Below, in pieces: positions 39,716-52,680 of a stretch of DNA of 64,000 nucleotides (positions within the stretch are counted from its first letter, which is position 1; every line of letters begins with the position of its first letter). Below the pieces are notes generated by a model, which had not been told where the DNA came from, ran no database searches, and saw nothing but the letters and a program-made list of their open reading frames with translations. The DNA comes from Hirudo medicinalis (lineage: Eukaryota; Annelida; Clitellata; Hirudinida; Hirudinidae): positions 95,360 to 159,359 of the forward strand of contig MPNW01000390.1 in NCBI GenBank assembly GCA_011800805.1, given 5' to 3'. Made by a program: the position numbers and the translations under genes.

Positions 39716-42700
39716 TTAAGTGGAAATTTTAGGAGGTGGATTAACTATTTCGAAGTCTGAGTTTGATACAGCGTCCTGATTCCTAGAAAAAGTTAATTTA
39801 TTTATAAAACGTTATTAATTTACCGTTAATCATCTTTTTTTAAGTAAACAATGTTTGCATGTTATGAAATAAATTTTATAAACTTTCAGTTACGATAAAT
39901 GCAGTATGCCAAGTGTTTGGTAGGCAAAAAAATTGCATTAATAAATATGCAGAAAACATATGGTCAACATTGCGAATGGTCAAGACTTAAACCACCTCAG
40001 CAAAAGGGAAACACGGGAACACTTGCCAAGAGCAACTATATTTTACAGATTTTAAAAGATAATAATTAGCAGAGAAAATTCCGAAGTGATGATTGCAGTG
40101 GAAATAATATAGATTTGCTCGAATCAGAAGTAGTCCTGAAATAAGAAATTATTGTGCAAGTAAAGCGGGCAGGTAAGTGCAATAAAATATATCTATAATT
40201 CATTTGCTTTCTTAATAAATCAAAAACATTTATCACTTCTAACCCTGCAGATAAAGAACAACCAATTGCAATTCCAAGACCCAAAACAGAGAAGCACCAA
40301 TAATCTGCATATGTAAAAGGTTTGCGGTTTTGCGGTCTTTAATAATGCATATTAACATCTTAATTATTTTCACAATGATTGAATGTGACAAGTACAACTG
40401 CTACGTGATAAAATTAAATTTTTTTTAATTTAATATTAATATTGAGTTGAAAGTATTCACCTCATGCATTGAATGAAATTATTCAGTTTAAATTCAGAGA
40501 AAAATAAGGCGCGTTTCTATCGTGGAAAATCATCAAAATATTCAATAATACCATCGCCATGTTCATTAGTATCTAGGGTTTAGGGCAAGGGTTAGTGGCA
40601 TGTATTGTTGCCTTCTTGAATTTGACTCTAAGATACAATCAAACTGTTTTTGGTTAGAGACTTTGTTTTGAGCTACCACTTTGCGCCTTCTTAGTAAAAG
40701 AACTGCGAAATCTGAAAGGCAATTTCGAATGCAGATGGAGGCAAGCAGAAAAGTGGTGGAAGTCATCACCGAAGAAGTAACCACGTCGAGTTAATGAAAG
40801 AAGTCATTCCCGTCGAAAAAGTAACTACCGATTTGACGAAAGAGCCTCTCGAAGAAGAGAACAATACTATGAGACTCATATCACATTTGGTGACCTTATT
40901 GTTGAAATATTGATTAAAATGCCAGACTAAATGCGTCGCACCACTGGAATAACTGGGACACCCAGGAGCAGGAACTGTCTCCATTCTGACCATTCGAACA
41001 TTCCGAATATTTTGCTTTTAATTGCAAATTTCGTGTTGTTTCGTGGTTCAATAAATGCTCATTAAACTGAAAATCATTCAACAAACAAAACAAAAATCAG
41101 CATCGCTCACTCATGAATGGATTGTCCTTTTTATTAGGAAGCATTTCTGACCGTTTTCTAGCCTGTTTCGCTTTTTAATAGCAATTAAAAATAAACTTAA
41201 AATGGTGAACGAATAAAATAATTTAGTTAGGTAATTACTTGAACATGTAATTTCGATGAATTAGTGGCTCATTAGAATTTTTTCTTAGCATAATTGGCAA
41301 AACAATTTTTTGTAAACTATGACTTTACGTAGTTCGAGTTTCAAGTTTATTGACGAAAGTAAGTTTGTTAGAAAAATATTACAAAGTCAGATTGAACAAT
41401 TAATTGGTGTAAGACTCCTTAGCCCTATTTTCAAGATCACACAAGATCACACAATATCTCACAGAATCTCGAAGCCCTACTTGACATTGAAGATCATTCC
41501 TATTCAACAAATAATCACGCAACTGATCGTTAAGCAATAACTGGCAGCAGGATTATTACGTAAGCGTGGTATTTACAAGTAAGTGGTAATACCACTCACT
41601 TGTTAACTGAATATTTGCTGAATAAATCCAACAATAAACTCGGCATAAATTAAGCGTTCATTACAATATGTATGCAAGGATGTGTAATACTGTAAGTTGG
41701 GATGTGTGTTTCGCTTGAAACATAAAATGAAGACATTAAAGCGATCTAAAAGAAATCTAAAAAGAAGGTTATTTCTAGTTACAATTACAAGCTAAGGGCA
41801 AAGGGTAAGGGATCGAAAAGAAATCTAAACAGAAGAAAGTTATTGCTAGATTTAATTATAAAGTTAGGACGAACATTCGTTTGAGAGCACTAATAAATTA
41901 TTTATTTGGAGATACGTAATATTTATAACTTACTTATAGTTGAATATGTAAATTCATATATTTGTGTGAGTTCAGGTCAAGATTTTCAACTATTATAGTA
42001 TCTGTCAATAAAAACTAAATTTCTTAGATTTACCAATGGTGCCTGTTGGTTCACCCGGGACGAACCATGTCGGAGGAACTTGGTGTACATTGTTCGTAAC
42101 TTTTTCTCTGTTCTTATCTTTCTTTCTTTTTTTATCAAATTTTTGTTTTTGGCTTGGCGATGTAGGCCTCTCATAATCTGATGGATCATCTGAGTCATCT
42201 GGGTCATCTGAGTCATCATCTGAGTCATCATCTGGTTCATCATTTGAGTCACTTGAATAATCCGTAAATTGGTCAGTTGTTGTGGTGTCATCTCCATCTT
42301 CGTCATCTGGAAATAGCTCTACGGAATCATAAATGGGAATAATTTTGCGATGGTGGAGAGGTGGTTGTGCATGAAATCTACGAGTGTGATCTTTTGGACT
42401 TTGTGCGCTCTCGTTATCTTGAGGTTGCTTGGAAACAGGATTGTTTCCGCTGACAATTCGATTGTGACTTTTACTAGCAAGTTGTGCTGCATGGTTAGAA
42501 GATACGTTTGTTTCGCTAATAACTTTCGGGACATGATGAATGGAACTTTGAGATGTCATATACTTTTTAGGATAAACTGCAAAAGTTGAATGCATGTGCA
42601 TAAATAAATTTTTTTAAATTATTTTACTGTGGAACTATTGTAATAATAAGAAAGTCAGTCCTTGAAATTATAAACTTATTTTAAGTCGAGAATAAATTGA

Positions 42701-45340
42701 TGTCATTTAAAATACTTGTTACTAGAAAGAGTCATGATTTAGCGGTTGTTATTCCCCCAATTTCCAAAAACTAATAAAAATTCATACGTTTAATTGCTAC
42801 CTCAAGAAGTCAAGTTAAATTTTTAAGCTGATAAGATTATGTTTCAACGAATGATTCGATAATAATGATAATGTCTGGACTTGGAAAGCTTAAATTTTGA
42901 ATAACCTAAAATAATTTAATATTCAATTCTTTGAGAATTATAAATTATAAGATGTAGATACAGGGCCTGCTATGGGGATACGACACATGTAAAAATCTTA
43001 CATTTTGTCCAGTTATCTGAAAAACTACTGCTTACATTCGCTCAAGGTTTTAATTATTTTAAGCTTCTATTAAAACTTAATAATATTTCAAAAGGTTTGA
43101 TTTGTAAAATTTGAATGTGAATGAAATGTTTTGGAAAAATCTGTTCGATGTTGTTCAGAGGCTTTTCAAAGATTAAGGATGATATATCTTCCTTTACAGG
43201 AAATAACATTTTATAATAGGGGTCATAAAGTCTGGCTACTATAATAGGGTTCCATATATAAAGAACAATGTTAAATAACTTTTCGATTATTATGAAGTCT
43301 GTGAGCTAGCGTAATTATAGATGGGTTTTGGAGTCTTAGCGACTCGGAGGAAGGAAGGCGTTAAACGAGCTAAATATGCTATTATCTGAAATTTAAAGGA
43401 GAGCTAAACTTTGCAGAAATGTTGTCAGACTTTGTTTTGAAAGTTTCAGAAAAATATGGAATGTAATACATGTGAGGAAGACTTGAAAACTAAATCATCG
43501 TCAGAAAGAATCTTTGTGTCCGTGCGCTTCCGAAGGGAAGTGCTCTTCAATGGAACTTCAAAACAAGCTGAATTTGAGCCAGTTTACAGCATGCAGATAC
43601 ATTCGGAGAAAATGATTTTTTAATTTCTTTACATGTCCTTTTTGACAGAAGTTCACGAAAAGAACGGATTTAAATGGTTCAAGGAGGTGATGAAATTGGA
43701 TGTGAACTGAGTTTTTTTAATTTCTCTAATGAAAAAAAAAAAAATTTGGATAATCCAGACGGCTTCAAATATTAGTGGCACGATGTTAGAAAATCTCCAA
43801 AGTCATTTTTAAAATGAAAATTTGGAGATGGATCCATCATTGTCTGGACTGCCATTTCCTTCTCTTGATTCGTCGGAGCAGGTCTTAGAGAGGGTTGGAC
43901 AAGAAGAGTCTGAAATCCTTCATCAATAAACCCTTCAAATCACTAAAAAAATTTCGGAAGGTAATTAACAAGAAATGTCCCTATGTCTTTATTTTATAAT
44001 TTAAAAGTTTGTCCTGATAAAAAAAGAGTTTTGCTGCCACTGGTTTTCAATGTTTTGCGCATTTTCGGTCTTATGCTTAAATTATAAAAAGTTTATGCTA
44101 ACACTCAATGAAATTAATATTTCCCTATAAATAATGAACTTATATACATCGTAGCAATAAATGGTACAGGCCCTATATATTTTTTATGTCTACGGTAAAA
44201 TAAGTTACTTACTAAGACCAATGCAGTTCTCCACTGTCTTACTGGACCTATCTATCATGTAATGCTTAATAAGCGGGTTTGCAGCATAATTGTAGTTTCG
44301 TTTCATGAGCAATCCACATTTTACAAGTCCTTCCTCAGCCCAGTCAATTCCAACGCAAGTTTTATTAACGTCACACAGGTCCTGACACGATTGGATATTT
44401 ATGGTATTCAATTTCAAGGTGCTTCTAATATTACCAGACACCTTCTTCTTCAAGATCCAGTTCGGCTTGCATTCTAAAATAATTAAATTTATAATAAATA
44501 CTCATATTGTTTAAAGAAATTCCATGTTAAATCAAAAATTTGATCCTGATAAATATAATTGATTAATATATGGAATTTTAAAGTCAAAATCAAATCCTAA
44601 TGTAATTTAGGACATTTGCCAGTCCATGTCATCTGAAAATTTTGCGGAGTGCAAACTAAACCAACTAACCTTTCATACATACTACATAAAAGTTTCCAGA
44701 ATTGTCATACTGTAACATGTAAAACAATTGCCTTCCTTCAGTTATAAGTTTGTTGTTCATGGCGATGTCTATTAATGGTATTGAACTAGTGATAACTATA
44801 CTAATTAAATTAGTGAGGTATTAAAAATTAGGATTAAAGTAGTTATTAGGACTTTGACCTTCTTAATTGCTATAAATTAAGTTATGCTATACGTTATGTT
44901 ATATTTTTGTCCGATTCATTAAGTTATGCTGAGGCAACAAAATACTGCGCTAAGTTACCTAATTATTATGCTTGTAGTTTTACTTCCAGAAAAAAGAGCT
45001 ATTGTAAAATAATCCACTCACCGTTACCTTGCCGAACCCATTTCCATCTCCCATTTTCATTTTTGGCATTGAGAAGAACTTTATACAATGAATAATTTGC
45101 CAGAAAGGTTTTTACTTTATTTGTCTCAGCTGCTACCGCAAGATCAAGCAATCGACCATTCTCGTTAACACTTTTACAAAACCTATCGGCTGCAGATGTT
45201 GACATAACATCAATTGGATTACCGTCGGAATAATAACACTGAGGAAAATATTGATCGCAATATGCATAGAATGACTTTTCTTCTTCCCCTTTGCAGTAGG
45301 TAACCAGAAGTAAATTTAGAACACTCCATATAGGATTCAT
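39716..45340 (-). CDS. Receptor-like gene C: lectin-like + PAN + long acidic stalk + TM, divergent tail
   Basis: Exons from the high end: 45022-45340, 44670-44768 (99 nt), 44213-44473, 42034-42576, 40244-40304 (61 nt), 39716-39782; 1350 nt, 449 aa. The first three exons are close copies of those of gene B (same signal peptide start MNPIWSVLNLLLVTYCKG, YCDQYFPQCYYSDGN, LANYS, ENGRWKW). The stalk differs completely: one 181-residue exon with His/Asn-rich then Asp/Ser-rich runs and a basic KKRKKDKNREK stretch. The helix exon reads DYWCFSVLGLGIAIGCSLSA and lacks the PWVTY lead-in. The tail ends SNSDFEIVNPPPKIST instead of the acidic Ser cluster. Its weakest call is the TM donor GTTAGA at 40243. 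Introns are long and contain a mariner relic. Confidence 0.8.
40566..41030. other. Intronic stretch of gene C with GAAGAAGT-type internal repetition
   Basis: Lies in the intron between the TM and stalk exons. Open in more than one frame over ~150 bp (for example around 40765-40925) with GAAGAAGTAAC-like repeats, but without any recognisable protein. Confidence 0.3.
43440..43935 (+). mobile_element. Degenerate mariner/Tc1 (IS630-type) transposase relic in a gene C intron
   Basis: Around 43745-43865 the plus strand reads LDNPDGFKY, then WHDVRKSPKSF, then DGSIIVWTAISFS in shifting frames with stops. These match the conserved NPDGFKYYWHDLRK and G-G-S-I-M-V-W blocks before the second catalytic Asp region of Tc1/mariner transposases. 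Clearly inactive. Confidence 0.6.
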
Positions 45341-46322
45341 ATTCCAACTGAATGATGAAGATATGTTGTTAACTTTGTTAATCCTTCACCGCTATATGGT
45401 GTCATATTTTTGTTAAATGTTACATATATGCTGTTTCAATTGTTCATTTTATTCCAAAAGTTTGTTTGGCCTTCCATTTTTCATCGGAAATCTCGGCCCG
45501 AAATAATCGAGATGTTAGTAAATATGTTTAAACTTTCGAATTACGTCAGAAACAACAAGTGAATTCTACAGCATTTTTATTCTTATTATGAGGCTTTTCA
45601 TCAACCATGAGTCTCTAAGATTTCAGTTGGTTATTTTTGTTTTTTGAATAACACGATGTTACGCCATTTCTTAAGTTTTCAATTCTAGTTTAACCTTCCT
45701 TGCCAGCGATGGCTACTTAATTCTGCATGTAAATTGTCGGATAATTTATAAAAGAAACATTTAATCAATAAGAATCCAACAACTCGCACTGACAAGTGTT
45801 AATGTTACCAAAAAATCTATATATGCGATGTCATGATTAATGACATTCATTAATCTTTAATATTGCTTAAATGTTGCATAACAAGCTTATTCAGGCAATA
45901 AACTTCTATATATTTACGTATTTGAATAGCCTTGACATCTTTAAGTAAAAAATAGCCTTGACATTCCCAAGTAAAACGATGATTCAGTTACAAATTGTTT
46001 CCAATTAAATTTAATTACAACATGGTAAAGCATTGCCTCATCATCATATGTACCTCTGATTCCTCACACATTCGCCAATAAATGGGAGCTAGCACCCTGA
46101 TTTTTGGAGACAGCTAAATCACCTGAAGCAGATCAAATAGGACATCATACCAACCATAAACAGAATCAATAAATTCAATAAGTTTTTCATTTGCTTTTGC
46201 AATTTTTATTTTGACATGATAATGAGACGATTTTACAACAAAAAAAATCTTGTAATAGATTTAATTCTGAATCAATTAATGTTTCTCGAAGGTACTCGTG
46301 TCCTACAAGTCTAGAGGTTTGT
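45341..46322. promoter_or_regulatory. Upstream region of receptor gene C
   Basis: The ~220 bp next to the gene C start is similar to that next to gene B. The rest is AT-rich and holds the 3' UTR of gene D. No other gene seen. Confidence 0.4.
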
Positions 46323-49300
46323 TTATTCTTCGTCTGAGGAGCTCGTTTCATTCCTTTTAATGAAAAAGAATGCAATTCCAAGTAAACACAGCTTAGTTAA
46401 ATTAATAACAATAATAAATCTTCTTATAAGAAGAAGAATAACAATAATAATAATTAATAATCTATTTACAAAAATACATAATTTAAAATAATTACGTTTA
46501 TTAATAAAGAATTAGTTCAGTTGGAACAGCTTCTTTGAGAGCTTCGGAGGTGTCAGAATACAAGGTTAAAAGTAAGGACCCAAACTCTGTAGGTCACAAA
46601 CTCAACTTAACTTAACGTCCGTTATCAGTTGTCCCATGGTTATCCGTTACTGCATGAGTCATACAGTTACTCATATGCTTTTGAATGTGTTCAATAAAAT
46701 AAAATTTCAAACAAATTCAATATGTCCGGGAACTCGAACATACGAGCCTCTCCTTGCCCAGGTAATGTTTATGCGTTAGACTTAACAAATTTATTTTGTC
46801 ACCAGCTTTTATAAACGAAGTCGTCTCACTTTTTAATCATTTTGTAGCCTACAAGAACAACCCCTAAGGCAATGAGGCCGGGCACCAAATCTGAAAATTA
46901 AAATTTTACAATCTTTGAGTATCCATAGAATATTTATTTGTAGGTCTCTGAAACGGTTTCTTCTCGAGCCTAAGGTTAAGGAACATACCAATGGTGCAGA
47001 ATTAATTCATAAGAACACGTTAAGAAAATGAGTAAATTACAAGTAAACTAGCTAGAATATTCATTGAGCAAAAATTAAAATTACATGTCTGCCACGAAGA
47101 ATCTGCATTCTTTTGAGGGCCTTTAATTGCTTCAGGGCGGGTCGCTTCTCCTGGTTTTGCAGATACTTGGTGAATTTTTATGCTAAATGTGGCTGATTTG
47201 TTTTGTGCAAGCAATATTTCAATGCAACTGTATCAAACTTCACACCGGAGGGATTTATAAACCATGTTAAGTTTAAAAATACGGGGCACTTAAACATGAT
47301 AGCCTGATAGCATTTTCAAAACGAACAATGACAAAACTGTAACGAAATTAAGGAATTATTGCAGGATTTAATTGCAGAATGTATCTGCTACTTTTATAGC
47401 ACTTGCACATAAACCTTGCAATTACTTGCAATTAATTTGTCAATTAATCTTCAATAGTTGAACTTGGATCCCCAGCGTCCAATTGTAATTCTAAGAATTC
47501 TGAACCAATTTAATATGATTTTTTCTAAATATTATTCATCAAATAAAACGACAAAATACCTTTGTTTTTGTCAGTTTTTATAGTGGGAGGAATTTGTTGG
47601 CCGGAATCAACTGCAGGTTGAGAAAATGTTTATTGAATCTAGCAGATTTAGGATAATGGGGCATTCCACATCAAATCGACACAACATCTGACATCACCAT
47701 TTTGGATTTTGCTGAAATTTGGCACAGTTGTTAAATTAGATAAGTACGTTAAAAAGATAAAATTTTAGATATTTTGGTCAATCGTCATCAGAAATATGGA
47801 TCGTTGAATTTTGACCAACTGCCAACACCTCATGATGGTTGAGAGGTTGTAAGTTTGGTTCTAGAAAACCTAGAAGGATATGTATATCAAATTAAAGGTA
47901 CTTGAAGGCTCTATTTGGGCAACTTACTTAAAATATTGTAGTTTTACTATTTAAAAAGATATTGGCAATGATACCCTTTAAAACCGGCTGAAGGTAAGTT
48001 CGTACAAAAAATTATTTATTATTTATTTTTTATATGTTAAGAATAATGTAAAGAACACACAATCCACACAAATTTATATTATATTTGTAAAAATATGGTT
48101 TGGTATGGAATATTTGGAATTTTGGTTTGGAATGTTTTCGCAACGACTTACGTAAAAAGGTCCTTATGATGGGGTTGAGGGAACTGTAAAGTGTCCTGCT
48201 GCACGAGCCAGCTTGCAAAGAACATATCAGGACCAAATTATGACCCGACATCAATTATTTATTTTCGCCCATAAAAACATCCCCCCTCTACAAAATTCTA
48301 TTTCGCTACCTCAGAGGAACCTGAACTTTGAAGCAGCCCTTTTGGCAGTAGATTTCAATGTACTTTGTACAATATACAATGCATTTCTGGTACTGCAGCT
48401 GGAACTCATAAATTTCACTACATTCGGGCGATATCGGACGAATCACTTAAAGTGAAAGAGTTTTCGTATAGCAATGAATCAAGAATAAGGCCTGTTCTAT
48501 GTACTTCCATAACTGACTTGAACCATTGCATTTGTAAAAATATTGTAAAGAATATGTAACAGCTAAATACTATGGTCATTGGTGGCATGCATGTGTCATG
48601 TAAAAGGTTTTCGGAGCTCAGAGGTCGAAGTGAATTTTCGTCAACAACGTGGGCCGGTTGGGATCGTTCCACTGTCCTCATCCTGCTGATGTGTTAATAA
48701 TATCAAGTGACGATATTTTAACAGAAGATCTTCAACCAACAATGGCTTGTAAGGTCAAAACCCAGGAAATTACTGATGCAACCAATGCTTTAACTAAAAC
48801 TATCTAAGCAAATCATGTTTAAAACGAGTTTATGATTTTCTTTGAGACTATTATCTAACATTGTGAAATTATTTTGAATTTAAGAATGTTAACAACAGTA
48901 GCTGACCAATGTTTTCCAATTTTGATTCAACAAATATGAAGGGTAACATAATTTTATTAACTATTACTGAGATGATTAGCAAATTCGCAACTTTTATGCA
49001 ATATAAAAAAATTCACTAAGTTAAAGCTATAGGAGTGCCCATTCTAAATTTTGGATTGTGTGTTCTTTACATTATTCTGAACACATAAAAAATAAATAAT
49101 AATATTTTGTACGAACTTACCTTCAGCCGGTTTTAAAGGGTTTAATTGCCAATATCTTTTTAAATATTAAAAATACAATATTTTAAGTAAGTTGCCCAAA
49201 TAGAGCCTTCAAATACCTTTAATTTGATATATATATTATCCTTCTAGGTTTTCTAGAACAACAAACTTACAACCTCTCAACCATCGTGAGGTGTTGGCAG

Positions 49301-51696
49301 TTGGTCAAAATTCAACGATCCATATTTCTGATGACGATTGACCAAAATATCCAAAATTTTATCGTTTTAACTTACTTATCTAATTTAACAACTGTGCCAA
49401 ATTTCAGCAAAATCCAAGATGGTGATGTCAGATGTTGTGTCGGTTTGACGTGGAATGCCCCGTATATATATTTTATACGTAACAACTCTTTCAACTTATT
49501 CTGAGTATATTTGAAATATTTTTATCTTTATATAAAGTTAGATATAAATTCATAGACATATCACTTTAGATATCTAATTTTAGTCTAATAGCTAATAAAT
49601 AATCTAATCTATTTATTGCAATAGGTATAATTTAGGTAATATTAATAATTAAATGACTAATATTGAAAAGCTGTAAGTACCTCGTGTAGAATGCTCTTTG
49701 CTATCTTCTTTGTCAGTTTCTTTGCCAACATCTGAGTCAACATTTGCAGTGCTTTCTTTTGTGGTAATTGTACAAAATGACTTATTTTAATATTAAGAAG
49801 GCAGATTTGTAATTGTAATTATACAAATTTTACAAATTGTAATTCATTGCAATTCATGATCACAAATTCAATTTCTTGAAAAATTCAAATGTATTAAAAA
49901 ATCACAGTTGTTCTCTAAAATTGAATTTAAATATTTTTCCTTGGCTAAAAATGCTGGAAATGGAAGCAAAATGATTGAAAGGAGAATGCAAAATGTGATC
50001 ATCACTTTATAAATATCGAGCAAATTGTCTTAACGAAATTAAATTGTATTACTGGTGATTGCTAATTGTTTAATAAAAAAAATTATAAAAAAAAAAATAC
50101 CTATTTTTTTCTCTGTTGTCGTATCTTTACCTGCTGTCGTGGTGCTCAGAATTGTTGCTGGATAATACTTTAATTCAACTGCAATAATTGGTTTGGTACT
50201 TATGAGTTCAATTTGAAGAAATAATTCGCACCATTTTTTGAAAAGTAAAGCTAATTTTATTACATTACAATACTTTAAATCTCTTTTGAGAAATGTTTTC
50301 TTTTGCTTGGAATGAATTTATTTCTTAATAGAAAATAGAAAGATCACCGGCAGAAAAAGGCCATATTAAAATCGTTCATTGTAAAAAAAATTAGCACAAA
50401 AAACTATCAACACTGAAGAAAAATTAGCGAAAAATAAATTAACAAATTTAAAGAAGGTGACTAAAAGCGCTTCTTGGTTATTTTGACAGAACGGTTGATA
50501 TTTAAACCAGTGATAGTTTCAAGCGAAAAGATGGAGTATTTTTATTTTGAAACCAAATTACATTCTGGCTTCTCTAAATCACTTGAAACTTGATACACTC
50601 TTGTTTACTTAACTTTCTCTATGACTAAACGTAAATTATCGAATACTAAATTTCAAAATTGGATTTATATTTTCTAAATTTCAAATTATTGAAAAAGAAA
50701 CGCTTTAAAAACTCGCCATCTCCCAGGCACGAAGTTACTGACATCTTAAATCGCGAAATTTTGTGCATCGACGAATTACTGCTGGGTATATAGATCAAAT
50801 TCGCTCCTGTGAATATGTAACATTTATCTCTCCATTCCACTGCCAGGCATGGTTCGGAAAATATGCAGTGAATCTTGCAAGCTGATAAATCCACAGACTC
50901 GTCAATGGCAATGGCGCCTTTCACTCCAAAAGATTTTTTCGTTATCACGAACCAACGTGGTTGGCACTCTGGGGAGTGTGGCAATTCAATTTAGACTTTA
51001 ATGAAGTTGTCATTAAATTACTTTTAAATAAATGAGAAAAATGAGTCATTGAGAAGTATTTCCGTCGTATTAATTTTATAATTAATTATAATGTAATAAT
51101 TATAATAAACATTGAAGTGAAGTGGCAAACTTAAACTCGAGTTTAAAGTAATGTTTTCGACTAAAAAATACGCACCTATCATGCAGACAATGTAGTGCGT
51201 CTTCGTTTCCGGGCTGAGCCTCAGGAATAATTGGTCATTTTCGGCCACGAACCTTGGGTCCATTTTAATAACTAAAACATTCATTTATCTTTTTGATAAA
51301 TTGATTTCTTTGGTTGGTGTGACATTAAAGAGGGAATAACTTGCCCGTTTTATTTACGCCCCAAGTCCAAGCTCCTTTTAGGTTTGCGGCGTTGAGGATG
51401 GTGTTATGCAAAGAATAGTTTGTCATGAATTCAGTTAAAATTTCCATTTTACTAAACTGGTCCTCCAAATCCACTAGCATTCCTTTCGGGTTAGGCACCC
51501 TGCAAACGGCGGAGGCCTCCTGGCGAAGTTTCAGGGTGGAAGGGAGACCGTGGGAATAATAGCAAATATGATAAGTTTGATTGCAAAATGCATAGTAATT
51601 TATTTCAAGTTCGGCTGCTTCTAGGCAGTAGAAAAAAATCAAGTTCAAGATCAGATTGACATTTGCGTTATTTATTACCCTTGTGAAATTGGTCAT
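46323..51696 (-). CDS. Receptor-like gene D: lectin-like + PAN + four-exon stalk + TM
   Basis: Exons from the high end: 51345-51696, 51176-51271 (96 nt), 50717-50968, 50101-50178, 49681-49755, 47560-47610, 47085-47192, 46830-46890 (61 nt), 46323-46353; 1104 nt, 367 aa. The lectin-like part has FCNQTYHICYYSHG, a TNYS sequon and LKGAWTWG; the PAN-like part has CKIHCIFSEPCLAVEW. The stalk is Thr/Ser/Lys-rich and built from four small phase-1 exons. The last stalk exon ends SSWQTY; the helix is LVPGLIALGVVLVGYKMI and the tail KKNETSSSDEE. Two introns appear to use GC donors (after 51345, GCAAGT; after 50717, GCGAGT). A DNA transposon occupies the intron between the second and third stalk exons. 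Confidence 0.78.
47658..49461. mobile_element. 1.8-kb DNA transposon with ~400-bp terminal inverted repeats
   Basis: Starts GGGGCATTCCACATC and ends TGGAATGCCCC. The left arm (47658 to ~48066) is the inverse complement of the right arm (~49045-49461), including the blocks GAGAGGTTGTAAGTTTGGTT and TTAAAACCGGCTGAAGGTAA. The ~1-kb centre carries a decayed plus-strand reading frame (see separate entry). No clear target-site duplication is seen. It sits inside an intron of gene D. Confidence 0.85.
48130..48760 (+). pseudogene. Decayed transposon-encoded protein
   Basis: Segments in different frames read KKGPYDGVEGTVKCPAARAS, ISGTAAGTHKFHYIRAIS, YYGHWWHACVM and PADVLIISSDDILTEDLQPT. This order (a GVGGTVKR-A-x-R-A-S-L-Q-like block, a GT-hyd-H-hyd-F block, an HWW block, then a DVL...DDILT block) is one I recall from uncharacterised multicopy proteins of Hydra and aphids. 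Several frameshifts and stops; not functional. The family name is not known to me. Confidence 0.5.
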
Positions 51697-52680
51697 TTTA
51701 CTGCGTAACTAAAAAGATATTGAAAACAGTTTGCTGCATGTTATCAAGTTTTGTTGCACGCATCAAGATGTTTTTGTGAGTTATTTCCATAAATTCAACC
51801 TTACGTCACGCAGAATGTTTGTGATTCGCTGTTTCACATTTGCCTGTAATTTAAGTTTTATTCTGAAATTGTTTCTTAAACATTTTATTAAAATAAACAA
51901 TACAAATACAATTATTAACCAAGTTTTACTGAATTAATTGAAAAAATTAATCTAACTTCTCGTTAATTATTAATTGTGTCCTAATGTATCGATATGCTAA
52001 AATCCAACATTTAACCATCCACAACTCCAGGAGATAATTTACATAAGTTAATTTGCAACTATCCATTTACATGTACGAGAAAGACATTTTACGAGACCAT
52101 TTAGCAAAGATCAAGATACAATATAGTGCTTTTTTAATTCTTGTTAAGTTTAAAATTAATGTCCAAGGAGGACATGGAAATATTATTTTACAAAACCAGA
52201 ATCCCGTTGAAGGCAAATTAAGGACAAATTAGTTGATTGACCAAAGATTGGTCCACTATCGAACACAATTAAGCTGGATATTGCAGCTAAGAGCTAACGT
52301 TGACAGAATTGAGTTTCACAACATTTCATAATTTGATCACAAATATTGCCAAAAATCAATTAAATAAATAAATAAATTCATTCAGTTTTATGATTTTTAT
52401 ATGATTTATTGAACAAATGAATCAACTTTAAGCTCTAAAGATTACTTCCTAGTAAAATGACAAGCTGTGATTACAAATAATCAATTTTTACATATTCTCC
52501 AACATCTACGTTCTTGATGTTACTTCTTATAATTTATGCTGACCATAAGATTACATACCATATCTTGAATTTGAAATCACCGAAATTAAACAATATATTG
52601 CGGTGAGAACTCATTTTAATACGTTAATTGTTTTAATATTAGGTAATTATTTGAATAATATGTCGGAGTATGGTGAATTT
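51697..52680. other. Spacer between receptor genes D and E
   Basis: About 1 kb of AT-rich sequence; no coding content beyond the expected 5' end of gene D and 3' UTR of gene E. Confidence 0.5.

Noticed and set aside
46728..46790. Minus strand has a TGTTCGAGTTCCC B-box-like word
   Set aside because: The flanking bases do not form a T stem or acceptor stem, so no tRNA gene is supported.
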